Assembly (NCBI GenBank): GCA_902794095.1
Contig: CADBFZ010000008.1
Coordinates: 43,365 to 107,364 of the forward strand
Origin: an uncultured Lachnospiraceae bacterium
Lineage (GTDB): Bacteria > Bacillota > Clostridia > Lachnospirales > Lachnospiraceae
Direction: 5' to 3'
Length of the DNA: 64,000 nt
The position numbers and the translations under genes were made by a program. The notes under the pieces are model-generated. The model did not search any database. It was given only the letters and a program-made list of their open reading frames with translations, and was not told the origin of the DNA. Shown here one piece after another: positions 26,844-35,860 of the stretch; within the stretch, counting starts at the first letter, position 1; every line of letters begins with the position of its first letter.

Positions 26844-29267
26844 TTATTTCTCTCCGTCATCCATCTCAAAGTCATAAAAGCCGCCGATCACGATGCCGGA
26901 ATCTTCATTTATTTTAATTTCTGTACTGACTCTTACCGCATTCTCATAATCCGGAACAGGGCTGTTCTCATATACATAACCGGTGGGTGCGGAGAGATAA
27001 ATCTTCCCGTCTTTAAATTCGATGTCAATTATATCGGACCATACGATATCCTGAAGTTCATCATGTCTGTCAAAGTTCTCGATTGTTATGCCATCCCATC
27101 TGCTGACGTACGCCGGAAGTATTTCATATACATAGAATTTTCCGGAAGAAATATCATAATAATATCCGATATGTTCATCAAGATAATCTGCAAAGTACTG
27201 ACTGTCATATCTTGTAAGCTTATAGTCATTTCCGTCTTTTTCGACAATGCAAAGTCCATACTGAGATATTCCTGTACCGGTTCCTTCGCATTCTGCGATT
27301 ATATATTCATCTTCTCCGTCGCCGTCGATATCCAGCTTCTCTATAGAAGGTCCGTACATACCCATGGCGATTTCTATCGGAATCTCGGTATCGCCGTCCA
27401 CTATCTTCGAAGACATATCGGAATAGTCCTGAAGGATGTAGACGCTTTTATCCGAGTTGTAATAACGTGCTAAATAAATATCGCCGAAAGGTGATTCGAT
27501 CTCATCAGATACTTGTTGATCGTCTTGGTTGTTATATACCACCAGGAAATCCTGAGGCTCATCCATGAAGTACAAGCGAAGCGCAAGGTGAGGACCTGTG
27601 GAGTGCCCGGTAGATCCGAGAGTGCCGATCTGCTGACCTGTGCTTACTGCGTCGCCTGCTTTAACCTGCACTTCATCCAGGTGGCAGTATGTAATCTTAA
27701 TATCACCTGCTTCCAGGACAATGTAATTTCCGTCTTTATCATCAAATCCTGTTTCGGTGATGGTTCCTGCTGTTACGGCATATATGGGATCTCCGATCTC
27801 TCCTGCGAAATCAACCTCAGGATGGTAATGCTCCTCATCAAGACTGAACTGTGCCGTTATGACCTCCTTATCAGTAGGCCATACATATACGCTGGGATCA
27901 AGCTCTACTACTTCAGGGTATTCACCGAGAGGATTTTCACCAAGGATGAATTCATCACCATCACTCAGCTTAACAATGTTGAAGTTATCGGATCCTTCGA
28001 AGGAGTAATACAGTTTGTCGCCTGAGACGAGGAACATATTAACTCTTTCGGTTCCCGTAAATTCTGCATTATCAGTCATGGTAAGAACGCCGCCTTCTAT
28101 GGAATATGTACCCATTCCGAGAAAACTGCTGATCGGAGTCTCACTCCATGTATAAGTTCCGTCCGGAGAAAAACGTATACTGAAATCTATCATATTATCT
28201 GTATCCATTCCTGCTCCGGTATAATAATTTCCACTGTAATAATATATTCTTTCTTCATCAAAAACAGTGACTTCAGCGTCTGAAGCGGTCTGGGTTTCAG
28301 GTGAAGATACAGCGGGATCAGTCTCATCTTTACTGGGATTTGTCAGGAAGCAAACAGCCAGGATCACGCACACCGCAAGCGAAGCTATGATAATCCAGAA
28401 CGCAGGCTTCTTGTAATTAAGGACATTCTTTATCCTCATCTTCACACCGGTTTCTCCGAAAGCAACAGGGCATGCTGCGATCCTTCTTCTCTGAACGCTG
28501 CAATTAAGCAGTGCCTGAGAATATGCAGCCATGTAATCGGCTGTTTTATTACGTATCACTCTCTCATCGCAAGCAGATTCAATATCCCTGCACAGAAGGA
28601 TATATGCGATCCAGCTTAAGGGATTGAACCAGTATACGGACAACAGAGCGAATCCGAGAGGCTTCCAGATATAATCACGTCTTTGTATATGCGCCCTCTC
28701 GTGAGCAAGTACCAGTTCACGGGTTTCGCTGTCCATTCCGGAAGGCACATATATAATGGGACGAAGTATACCGAGTATGAACGGTGATTTTACTTCATCG
28801 CATTCCATTATTCCCTTTTCCAAAAGAGCAGCTTCTCTTACGCTTCTTCTTACCTTCAGATAGCTGATAAAGGCATATACCAGCATTGCCAGAATTCCGA
28901 TCACCCATACATAACATGCAACCGCAACAACAACCTGCATCGGATTGACACTTGAGCCTTCGGCCGGAGCCATGGCCGTTTCCATTACCGGATTAACCGC
29001 ACTGTTGAATGCATATATTCCCGAATCGATATGAGGATGATTTTCCATTTCTATATCAGCAGGAATCACCTCACTGCTGGGAAGAAGGCTCATTGCACTC
29101 TCAAGCGAAAAAGGAACCACAAGTCTTAAGGCAACCAGCGCCCAAAGAACACATGATATCCACTTCGGTGCCTTTTTAAGGAGAAGTCTTACAGCCACTA
29201 CGGCAAGTATCAGCCATGATGCACTGTATGACAGATTTATTATTTTCAGGAAGATTGCACTCATCAT
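26844..29267 (-). CDS. BlaR1/MecR1-type M56 sensor peptidase fused to an M23 domain
   Basis: An 807-residue membrane protein. Four N-terminal hydrophobic segments surround the M56 metallopeptidase core, with HERAH at residues 189-193 and a late CDERVI motif. A further membrane segment (about 288-310) is followed by an external region: a beta-rich part (about 335-440), an M23 LytM-like domain (about 466-575) and a C-terminal integrin-like repeat region (LDIDGDGEDEYI). In the M23 domain the first ligands HPEVD (482-486) and His529 are present, but the final HxH reads HLA (560-562), so one zinc ligand is lost. It probably senses cell wall fragments and inactivates the BlaI repressor encoded just upstream. 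Its start overlaps the blaI stop. Confidence 0.88.
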   Translation of the reverse strand: MMSAIFLKIINLSYSASWLILAVVAVRLLLKKAPKWISCVLWALVALRLVVPFSLESAMSLLPSSEVIPADIEMENHPHIDSGIYAFNSAVNPVMETAMAPAEGSSVNPMQVVVAVACYVWVIGILAMLVYAFISYLKVRRSVREAALLEKGIMECDEVKSPFILGILRPIIYVPSGMDSETRELVLAHERAHIQRRDYIWKPLGFALLSVYWFNPLSWIAYILLCRDIESACDERVIRNKTADYMAAYSQALLNCSVQRRRIAACPVAFGETGVKMRIKNVLNYKKPAFWIIIASLAVCVILAVCFLTNPSKDETDPAVSSPETQTASDAEVTVFDEERIYYYSGNYYTGAGMDTDNMIDFSIRFSPDGTYTWSETPISSFLGMGTYSIEGGVLTMTDNAEFTGTERVNMFLVSGDKLYYSFEGSDNFNIVKLSDGDEFILGENPLGEYPEVVELDPSVYVWPTDKEVITAQFSLDEEHYHPEVDFAGEIGDPIYAVTAGTITETGFDDKDGNYIVLEAGDIKITYCHLDEVQVKAGDAVSTGQQIGTLGSTGHSTGPHLALRLYFMDEPQDFLVVYNNQDDQQVSDEIESPFGDIYLARYYNSDKSVYILQDYSDMSSKIVDGDTEIPIEIAMGMYGPSIEKLDIDGDGEDEYIIAECEGTGTGISQYGLCIVEKDGNDYKLTRYDSQYFADYLDEHIGYYYDISSGKFYVYEILPAYVSRWDGITIENFDRHDELQDIVWSDIIDIEFKDGKIYLSAPTGYVYENSPVPDYENAVRVSTEIKINEDSGIVIGGFYDFEMDDGEK

Positions 29268-29632
29268 TTCTTTCCCTTCTTAAACTCATCGATCATTTTC
29301 TGAATCTCATCCACTTCCGCATTTGATAATTTCTTGCGGGATGTAAATGCGGCGATAAACGCAGGAAGCGATCCTTCATAAGAATCCTCAATAATCTGCT
29401 CACTCTTAGCCGAGTAAAAATCATCTCTGGTCATCAGTGTCGTTACAACGCCGTCTTCATTTCGAAGCAGACCCTTTTCACACAACTTCCTGAGCACCGT
29501 ATATGTCGTGGGCTTCTTCCATCCAAGCTCTTTCTCACACACCTTAACAAGATCTCCCGATCCTATCGGTTCATTTGCCCATACAATATCGGCAAATCTC
29601 TCCTGTACAGCTCCAAGTTCTATATCTTTCAT
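29264..29632 (-). CDS. BlaI/MecI-family repressor
   Basis: A 122-residue winged-helix repressor of the BlaI/MecI/CopY family. A helix region VWANEPIGSGDLVKVCEKEL is followed by the recognition part TTYTVLRKLCEKGLL, with a C-terminal dimerisation helix. In this family the M56 partner causes cleavage of the repressor and so opens its operator. The ATG has GAGG in front. It overlaps the downstream M56 gene by ATGA, and two palindromic sites lie in its promoter. Confidence 0.92.
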   Translation of the reverse strand: MKDIELGAVQERFADIVWANEPIGSGDLVKVCEKELGWKKPTTYTVLRKLCEKGLLRNEDGVVTTLMTRDDFYSAKSEQIIEDSYEGSLPAFIAAFTSRKKLSNAEVDEIQKMIDEFKKGKK

Positions 29633-29646
29633 AACAATACCTCATT

Positions 29647-29699
29647 GGTTTATTCCGATAAACTAAAACCAGTTTATCCCGATAAACCAAATTTGTCAA
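29647..29699 (-). promoter_or_regulatory. blaI promoter with two palindromic operators
   Basis: -35 TTGACA (29694-29699), 17-bp spacer, -10 TAAACT. Two copies of GTTTAT-N4-ATAAAC lie at 29648-29663 and 29672-29687, centres 24 bp apart. One sits between -35 and -10 and the other over the start of transcription. This fits autorepression by the BlaI-type protein. Confidence 0.85.
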
Positions 29700-29717
29700 C
29701 CGGATATATTGGCACAC

Positions 29718-29746
29718 AAAAAACCGGAAGCACAAGCTTCCGGTTT
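29718..29746 (-). terminator. Terminator of the small membrane protein gene
   Basis: A perfect 11-bp stem (AAACCGGAAGC 29721-29731, GCTTCCGGTTT 29736-29746) followed on the minus strand by a T-run. Confidence 0.85.
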
Positions 29747-29764
29747 TATCTTATTCCCAAATAC

Positions 29765-30139
29765 TTATTTTCTTCTTACAGGCCTTCCCTTTTCATTCAG
29801 CTCATACTTCTGAGCAAAATCAGGATTCAAAGCAGCAATTCTGTCATACTCATCGGGATGTGTCAGAACATACTGGAAAGCAACTCCCGCTTTGGTCTTG
29901 ATGTTTTCCTCGGACCACTTCTCTGCAAGCTGGTCGGTCAGTTTCCTGCCTACATAGATAAACAGAAAAAGTGCAAGTGCTGCCAGGACAACACAAAGTG
30001 CGATACCAAGTACTTTGTTCTCAATCATTGCAACTGCAACGACTGCTCCGATTCCGGCAAGATAACCTCCGATATTAGCCAGGACAGAGATCATGGTTGC
30101 CTTAGTCGAATAAGGATAGTTCCTGTAGTAAAAAACCAT
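29765..30139 (-). CDS. Small two-helix membrane protein, unknown function
   Basis: About 124 residues from the ATG at 30139; GGAGG lies 12 bases before it, and the frame continues to a TTG at 30160. Two hydrophobic helices (about 18-40 and 45-63) are followed by a soluble C-terminal tail with YVLTHPDEYDRIAALNPDFAQKYEL and a basic end. No family recognised. It starts 33 bases after the EAL gene stop and may be co-transcribed with it. Confidence 0.65.
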   Translation of the reverse strand: MVFYYRNYPYSTKATMISVLANIGGYLAGIGAVVAVAMIENKVLGIALCVVLAALALFLFIYVGRKLTDQLAEKWSEENIKTKAGVAFQYVLTHPDEYDRIAALNPDFAQKYELNEKGRPVRRK

Positions 30140-30172
30140 AGTGCAAAAAATCCTCCTCAAGTAAGTAAATAT

Positions 30173-32137
30173 TTAACCTACAGCCGAGCTTTTGCAAAAT
30201 GCCATGAATTCATGTTCGGGCATGGGTTTCGCATAATAGAATCCCTGAATATACTCACAGCCCATGTCAGAGAACCACTTTGCTTTTTCCTCATCCTCAA
30301 CGCCTTCAACAACTATCTCGGCACCGAGACTCTTAAGCAAGCTGATGGTCTGACTCATTATATCATAACTTCTCTTATCTACAAGTCCGTCAACAAGTGA
30401 CTTATCAAGCTTGATTATTCTGTACGGGAAGCTCATGACACGGCTGAGATTTGAATAACCCGAGCCGTAATCATCAAGCGAGAATCCGTTACCGTTGGTG
30501 GTAATATCTCTCATGGTTCTGAGAACTGCATCTGCGAGATAATCCGACGCGGTCTCGGTAATCTCAAAGTTGATCCTGTTGGGGTCTATTTTATATTCTT
30601 CGAGAATCTCTTTGATCTTGTCAGCCATGTTTGACTGCATGCACTGAACAACCGAAAGATTTACCTCGACAAATTTAATTCCTGTATTGGCCAGATCACC
30701 TTCTGAGATGAGCCTGCACACATCCTTTATTACGAATTCTCCGATCTGAAGGATGCTTCCGCTCTTCTCTGCTGCGGGGATAAACAGTGCAGGTGATATA
30801 AATCCGAGCTGTTCGTCCTTAAGCCTGATAAGTGCCTCGGCAGATACGAACTTCTCATCCTTTGTTGAATAGATGGGCTGATAGTACATCTCGAATTTAT
30901 TGTTCTTGATGGCATCGGTAATGATCCTGTCGAGATTATTCTTTACTACGAAATCCTTCTCAGGAGCCATCTCGGAATACCTGACATATTTATTCCTCGG
31001 GACGGCACTGTCATAGGTTTCGGATAATTTAACCAGCTGATTTTCATTACTTATCTCGTTGGGAATTACTACGCCGCAGATAGCAAAATCAAGTTTGAGA
31101 CGGATTCCGTCTACAACAAACAGGTCTCTTAATCTGGGGATCATCTCACATGCGGTCTTTTCGATTTCTTCAAGATGGTATTTTCCGCGTACTACATATG
31201 CGAAGAGTCCGTTCTTAAGGTAGTACAGACTGATATCTTCGTTCTTGTAGTTCTTCACCATGTCATAGAAATTATCGGATATCTGCTTCAGGAGAGTTAT
31301 ATACATCTCATATCCCAGAGTTGCTCTGATGGATGCAATATTCTCTAGTTTTCCGAATACTACGAAGGCATCGTCCTTAGCTTCATAGATATTTCTTACG
31401 GATCTTCTGAAGGCGGTATAGGATCTTGCACCGGTCTCTACGTCTACATTTTCCTCAGGGCTGATTACGTAGAAGCTGAGGATAAGTGCCGTGATTGCAA
31501 GTCCGAATACCTGAACGAGGAGATCAGGCTGAACCATCTGAATGTTAAACGCAATGATGTTGATAGGAAATACAACAACCATTGCGGCGTATTTAACCTT
31601 ATCGAGATTCTTATGAATAAAGCAGTGAGTTACATGAACGAAGGCAAAGAACGCATAGTAATAACCTATTGCAATTACTATCCACAGATATTCACCTCTG
31701 TGGTACTGAACATCAGTGCCACCGACTCTGGTGTAATAGAACAAAATGTGCTGTGAGAAATTGATAGCGATAAGAACAAACTCAACCAATAAGGGAAGAG
31801 TATAACAGATTGCATAGAAAGGTGTCCGTACAATTCTTCTGAATGTACCGGTCATCCTGCCGATCATATGAATATAAATAGCATAACTGGCAACGTTCAG
31901 GAGATTATAGAAACTGCAAGCGATTTCTCTGAACAGAATGGAACTTGATAATGGACGCAACCATCCAAGAGGAGCCGATCGCAGAATATCGGCTACCGAC
32001 AGAACGAGGAGAATAACGACATACTTCACAAATGCCTGATTATCACGACCTCTGTTCATCCTTCTGAAAATAAGTGATGTCAAAAGCGCGAACAGTAGTA
32101 CTATTGCGGCTACATCCAGGTAATAGACTCTATACAT
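30173..32137 (-). CDS. Membrane EAL-domain c-di-GMP phosphodiesterase with degenerate GGDEF
   Basis: 654 residues: a 7TM-type sensory region (about 1-225), a GGDEF-like domain (about 235-385) whose signature is lost (LKNGLFAYV in place of GGDEF), then an EAL domain. The EAL active-site motifs are intact: EALIRL, NLSVVQ, EITETASD, DDYGSGYSNL, IKLDKS, VEGVEDEEKA and QGFYYAKPM. It most likely hydrolyses c-di-GMP, with the GGDEF part a regulatory nucleotide sensor. It follows a hybrid kinase gene on the same strand. Confidence 0.9.
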   Translation of the reverse strand: MYRVYYLDVAAIVLLFALLTSLIFRRMNRGRDNQAFVKYVVILLVLSVADILRSAPLGWLRPLSSSILFREIACSFYNLLNVASYAIYIHMIGRMTGTFRRIVRTPFYAICYTLPLLVEFVLIAINFSQHILFYYTRVGGTDVQYHRGEYLWIVIAIGYYYAFFAFVHVTHCFIHKNLDKVKYAAMVVVFPINIIAFNIQMVQPDLLVQVFGLAITALILSFYVISPEENVDVETGARSYTAFRRSVRNIYEAKDDAFVVFGKLENIASIRATLGYEMYITLLKQISDNFYDMVKNYKNEDISLYYLKNGLFAYVVRGKYHLEEIEKTACEMIPRLRDLFVVDGIRLKLDFAICGVVIPNEISNENQLVKLSETYDSAVPRNKYVRYSEMAPEKDFVVKNNLDRIITDAIKNNKFEMYYQPIYSTKDEKFVSAEALIRLKDEQLGFISPALFIPAAEKSGSILQIGEFVIKDVCRLISEGDLANTGIKFVEVNLSVVQCMQSNMADKIKEILEEYKIDPNRINFEITETASDYLADAVLRTMRDITTNGNGFSLDDYGSGYSNLSRVMSFPYRIIKLDKSLVDGLVDKRSYDIMSQTISLLKSLGAEIVVEGVEDEEKAKWFSDMGCEYIQGFYYAKPMPEHEFMAFCKSSAVG

Positions 32138-32161
32138 CTTGAACCCCTAATAAATAAAGAT

Positions 32162-32193
32162 TCCCCCGGAACATTATCCCATATTCCGGGGGA
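32162..32193 (-). terminator. Hairpin after the hybrid kinase gene
   Basis: A perfect 10-bp stem (TCCCCCGGAA 32162-32171, TTCCGGGGGA 32184-32193) with a 12-base loop. The tail on the minus strand is only moderately T-rich (ATCTTTATTTA), so termination may be partial. Confidence 0.6.
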
Positions 32194-32242
32194 TAGAATC
32201 TATTGTAAAAACTACGGTTTTTAGGGGCTTTTTTCGGCAAAA

Positions 32243-34141
32243 TCACGTATCGTTTCTTTCGGTGATCAGATTGTCGTCAAGAAGGTTCATAACCGCCTCT
32301 TCAAGACGCCTTCCGTTGACCGGTTTTGACACGAAATCATCAAATCCCTGCCTTAAATACTCTTCCCTTGCTCCTACAAGAGCATTGGCAGTAATTGCTA
32401 TGAACGATGTGCTTGCGTTCTTGACTCTCTCGATCTGCCTTGCCCTTCTGAGAGCTTCAACACCGTCCATATCCGGCATTATGTGGTCGAGAAGAACCAC
32501 GTCATAGCTGGTTTTGGTAAGTTCCTCCAGCATCTCCTTGCCGCCGGATACCTGGTTGGTTATAACTTCGGTCTCCTTAAGAAGCATCGCCTCAAGAACT
32601 CTGTTGATGTCATTGTCATCGACTATGAGAACCTTGGCTTCAGGTGCTTTGAAAAGAGGGCCGTCATAAGCTTTCTCGCCATAGGAAGGATTATCTACAT
32701 CTTCATCGATCAGGTCGGACTGCTCTGCTATTCTCTGAGGAATCTTAACCGTAAATACCGATCCTTCTCCGTACTTACTCTCTACAGTAACCTCACCGTT
32801 CATCATGTCGGTAAGCTTGGATACGATTGCAAGTCCCAGTCCTACGCCGTCACCTGCTCTCGAGCGGGTATCACCCAGCCTGTCGAATGTTCCGAAGAGC
32901 TTTCCGATCTCCTCTTCCTTGATTCCCCGTCCGGTATCCGTAACCGTGATCTCAAGAGTAATGCTCTTTCCGTCAAGTGCAGAGGATCCTACATATAGGC
33001 TTACATATCCTTTGGATGTATATTTGATGGCATTTCCGATCAGGTTGAGCATGATCTGTCTGATCCTGACAACATCGCCCACAAGTATCTCGGGAACCAG
33101 ATTTCCTACATCACAGTTAAGCTTAAGTCCCTTTTCATCCGCCCTGAACAGGCAGGTCTTATATACATCCTTGACCAGCGAAGAAACCTTATAAGGTGCC
33201 TTTACGATATCGAGCTTTCCGGTCTCGATGTCCGCATAATCAAGGATCTTGTTGATGGTCTCCATAAGGGTAAGTCCGGCGCTTTCAATGTCCCTTGCGT
33301 ATCCGGTTATGTACTCATCCTTACTCTCTCTCATGATCAGCTCGTCCATTCCCAGGACTGTACTCATGGGAGTCTTAATATCTCTTGATACGGAAGTCAA
33401 AAATTCGCTCTTAACTCTCTTGGCCTTCTCCGCTTCGATCTTGCAGGCATCAAGGTCTGCCAGCGTCTCCTGAAGATGAGCATAATCGGGAGTTTCAACA
33501 AAGAGCAGTATGATCATTGCACCAATTGTCCCGAAAAAGAAAACAAGCAGTGTATCAGGTGCAATAAGTGCCTGGAAAATAGTACCGAGTGTAACAAAGA
33601 CAAATCCCGAAAGCGAGATCATCTCGCGAAGGTTGAGACTCTTATAATGCATGAGAGCATAGACAAGAGCATAGATTATAAAATAGAAAGTCGGAACATA
33701 GCACATGAAGTGCACGGGTCCGAACTTATATACATTTCCTTCTTCAAGATAGAAGATCCATCCGGTTCGAATATTGGTCAAAAGGAAGACCACATAAGCG
33801 ATCATAAGGCCGAAATTGAATTTGACCATCACCTTGTCGAAATCGTTCTGTTCTCCGACAAAAGCCTCGGCATATCTGAGATAGGCGTATCCTGCGAAAG
33901 CAGCGAAGAAGAAATAGACTGTATTGATGATAATGGTAACAGGTCTGTTGAAAAACTCAGGAGCCGCAATCGATACAGCGCCGAGAATGTCGAAGATCAG
34001 TCCACATAAAACACAGATCAAAAGAATCAGGAACTTCTTATATCTGACGGTTCTGGATCTTCTCATCAGTGCCAGACAGGCTATGGATATGACCATAAAA
34101 AATATCGAGGCCACTTCATATGAAATATTGTAATTACTCAT
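32243..34141 (-). CDS. 7TM hybrid histidine kinase/response regulator lacking the acceptor histidine
   Basis: 632 residues. A 7TM sensor region (about 1-215) and a short coiled segment precede a DHp helix that reads VSRDIKTP where other kinases have SHEIRTP: residue 253 is Arg (codon at 33383-33385). The ATPase domain is complete (N box NLIGNAIKY with Asn370, DTGRGI, GLGLAIV), and the C-terminal receiver has its Asp552 (LLDHIMPDMDG) and Lys. The kinase domain can bind ATP but cannot phosphorylate itself in the usual way. It may act as an allosteric partner or a phosphatase for other kinases; the full-length relative at 60087 keeps the His. Confidence 0.88.
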   Translation of the reverse strand: MSNYNISYEVASIFFMVISIACLALMRRSRTVRYKKFLILLICVLCGLIFDILGAVSIAAPEFFNRPVTIIINTVYFFFAAFAGYAYLRYAEAFVGEQNDFDKVMVKFNFGLMIAYVVFLLTNIRTGWIFYLEEGNVYKFGPVHFMCYVPTFYFIIYALVYALMHYKSLNLREMISLSGFVFVTLGTIFQALIAPDTLLVFFFGTIGAMIILLFVETPDYAHLQETLADLDACKIEAEKAKRVKSEFLTSVSRDIKTPMSTVLGMDELIMRESKDEYITGYARDIESAGLTLMETINKILDYADIETGKLDIVKAPYKVSSLVKDVYKTCLFRADEKGLKLNCDVGNLVPEILVGDVVRIRQIMLNLIGNAIKYTSKGYVSLYVGSSALDGKSITLEITVTDTGRGIKEEEIGKLFGTFDRLGDTRSRAGDGVGLGLAIVSKLTDMMNGEVTVESKYGEGSVFTVKIPQRIAEQSDLIDEDVDNPSYGEKAYDGPLFKAPEAKVLIVDDNDINRVLEAMLLKETEVITNQVSGGKEMLEELTKTSYDVVLLDHIMPDMDGVEALRRARQIERVKNASTSFIAITANALVGAREEYLRQGFDDFVSKPVNGRRLEEAVMNLLDDNLITERNDT

Positions 34142-34190
34142 AACCGGTCCACACTTTCACTTATAAATCCATATGACTTTGAACAAGAAC

Positions 34191-34224
34191 AAAGGTGCGT
34201 CATCGTTTCCGATTACGCACCTTT
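34191..34224 (-). terminator. Terminator of the alanine symporter gene
   Basis: A perfect 10-bp stem (AAAGGTGCGT 34191-34200, ACGCACCTTT 34215-34224) with a 14-base loop. The minus-strand tail is TTTGTTCTTG. It separates the symporter from the hybrid kinase. Confidence 0.7.
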
Positions 34225-34259
34225 TATTTTAGCTTATTTTACCGAAAAAAACCAGCATA

Positions 34260-35747
34260 TCAAACCACGTCATCAGTGCGTTCTTCCTGCTCTTTTTGTA
34301 TCTCGGGAAGTGCAGAATACATGGGCTTTATATCCTTGCCTTTAAGAGTTCTGTCGACGTAGTTCTGCGTGATCTTCATAACGGTTCCGCTGAGTGCCAG
34401 AACGCCGATAAGGTTGGGCATCGCCATAAGTCCGTTGAAGGTATCGGAAAGATCCCATGCAAGTGAAAGCTCCATGGTGGCTCCGAATACTACGAATACA
34501 ACAAACACGATCTTGTAAACGATCATAGCGCGGGTTCCAAAGAGATACTCAAATGCCTTGCTTCCGTATACGCTCCATCCGAGAACGGTGGAGAAAGCAA
34601 AGAGAGTAATCGCAATTGCAATGAACCATCCTCCCGCTACGCCAAGGGTTCCCTCAAAAGCTTCGGCAACAAGTGCTGTCTTTTCGGAAGTGGAGATCAT
34701 CTCACCGGTTTCAAGATTCATAACTCCGGATGAAAGAACTGCAAGAGCTGTGAGGGTACATACAACTATGGTATCTGCAAATACTTCGAAGATCCCCCAC
34801 ATTCCCTGTCTTACAGGTTCCTTAACATTGGATGCGGAGTGAACCATAACGGATGAACCGAGACCTGCTTCATTGGAGAATACGCCTCTCTTCATACCCC
34901 AGGTTACGGCTGCCTTAACGCCGCTACCTACGATTCCGCCACCTACAGCCTTCATCGCAAATGCGCCTTTAAAGATAGCAACGAACGCAGGACCTACAAC
35001 GGTGATATGAGAACATACGATGATGATACATCCGATTACATAAAGAACTGCCATGAATGGAACGAGCTTCTCGGTAACGCTTGCGATTCTCTTAAGTCCG
35101 CCTACGATAACAAGTGCGGCAACGATCATAAGAGCGAAGCCGGTTACAACATAAGGAATGCTGAATACCGTGTTAAGGTTAACCGCGATCGAATTGATCT
35201 GGCTCATGTTTCCGATTCCGAAGGAAGCAAGGATACAGAAGATACTGAACAAGACAGCAAGTATTTTGCCGATCTCCTTGCAGCCGGGCTTTGATCCGAG
35301 ACCGTCCTTGAGGTAATACATGGCGCCTCCGCACCACTCTCCCTCGGAATTCTTTCTTCTATAATAGATACCGAGAACGTTCTCGGAATAGTTGGTCATC
35401 ATTCCGAAGAATGCAACAATCCACATCCAGAAAATAGCACCGGGTCCGCCTGAAGCAAGAGCTGCCGCAACACCGGCGATGTTACCGGTTCCTATGGTTG
35501 CCGCAAGAGCGGTACACAGACTCTGGAACTGACTGATCTGGCGATCGTGCTGTGAAGTATGAGCGGTAACATGCTTGTTCTTAAAGATTCCGCCCAGAGT
35601 ATTTGAGAACCAGTGCCCGATATGGGTTACCTGGAAAAATCCGGTCAACGCGGTCATTAAGATACCGGTGCCAACCAGAAGGATGAGCATAGGGAGTCCC
35701 CACACAAAGTCATTTACGGCCGAATTTACTGTTTCGATCAGATGCAC
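34260..35747 (-). CDS. Sodium:alanine symporter (AGCS family)
   Basis: About 495 residues from a GTG start at 35747, preceded by GAGAGGAG; the frame runs on to 35780 but there it passes through a terminator. Around eleven hydrophobic helices and the family motifs (LCTALAATIGTGNIAGVAAALASGG near residue 80 and RGVFSNEAGLGS near 295) identify an alanine/glycine:cation symporter. It imports alanine or glycine with Na+. It is transcribed alone from the promoter at 35813-35841. Confidence 0.9.
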   Translation of the reverse strand: MHLIETVNSAVNDFVWGLPMLILLVGTGILMTALTGFFQVTHIGHWFSNTLGGIFKNKHVTAHTSQHDRQISQFQSLCTALAATIGTGNIAGVAAALASGGPGAIFWMWIVAFFGMMTNYSENVLGIYYRRKNSEGEWCGGAMYYLKDGLGSKPGCKEIGKILAVLFSIFCILASFGIGNMSQINSIAVNLNTVFSIPYVVTGFALMIVAALVIVGGLKRIASVTEKLVPFMAVLYVIGCIIIVCSHITVVGPAFVAIFKGAFAMKAVGGGIVGSGVKAAVTWGMKRGVFSNEAGLGSSVMVHSASNVKEPVRQGMWGIFEVFADTIVVCTLTALAVLSSGVMNLETGEMISTSEKTALVAEAFEGTLGVAGGWFIAIAITLFAFSTVLGWSVYGSKAFEYLFGTRAMIVYKIVFVVFVVFGATMELSLAWDLSDTFNGLMAMPNLIGVLALSGTVMKITQNYVDRTLKGKDIKPMYSALPEIQKEQEERTDDVV

Positions 35748-35762
35748 TTTATTTCTCCTCTC

Positions 35763-35799
35763 AAAAAAATAAGACGCCAATTTATTGAATTGGCGCCTT
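35763..35799 (-). terminator. Terminator after the alpha-galactosidase gene, also in the symporter leader
   Basis: A 12-bp stem with one mismatch (AAGACGCCAATT 35771-35782, AATTGGCGCCTT 35788-35799) and a tail with a seven-T run on the minus strand. It ends the mannan operon. A good promoter (35813-35841) lies upstream of it, so the symporter transcript must also read through this hairpin. Confidence 0.8.
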
Positions 35800-35812
35800 T
35801 GTCAACATAATT

Positions 35813-35841
35813 ATTTTAAGCAAAATTATTTTATTTCGCAA
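35813..35841 (-). promoter_or_regulatory. Probable promoter of the alanine symporter
   Basis: -35 TTGCGA (35836-35841), 17-bp spacer, -10 TAAAAT (35813-35818), placed between the alpha-galactosidase stop and the terminator. It lies 66 bases upstream of the GTG start. Confidence 0.55.
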
Positions 35842-35860
35842 GCTTTATTTATTTAGCATG

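Noticed and set aside
26838..27473. Plus-strand open frame with hydrophobic product
   Set aside because: It is the antisense of the M56/M23 gene, whose domains are clear.
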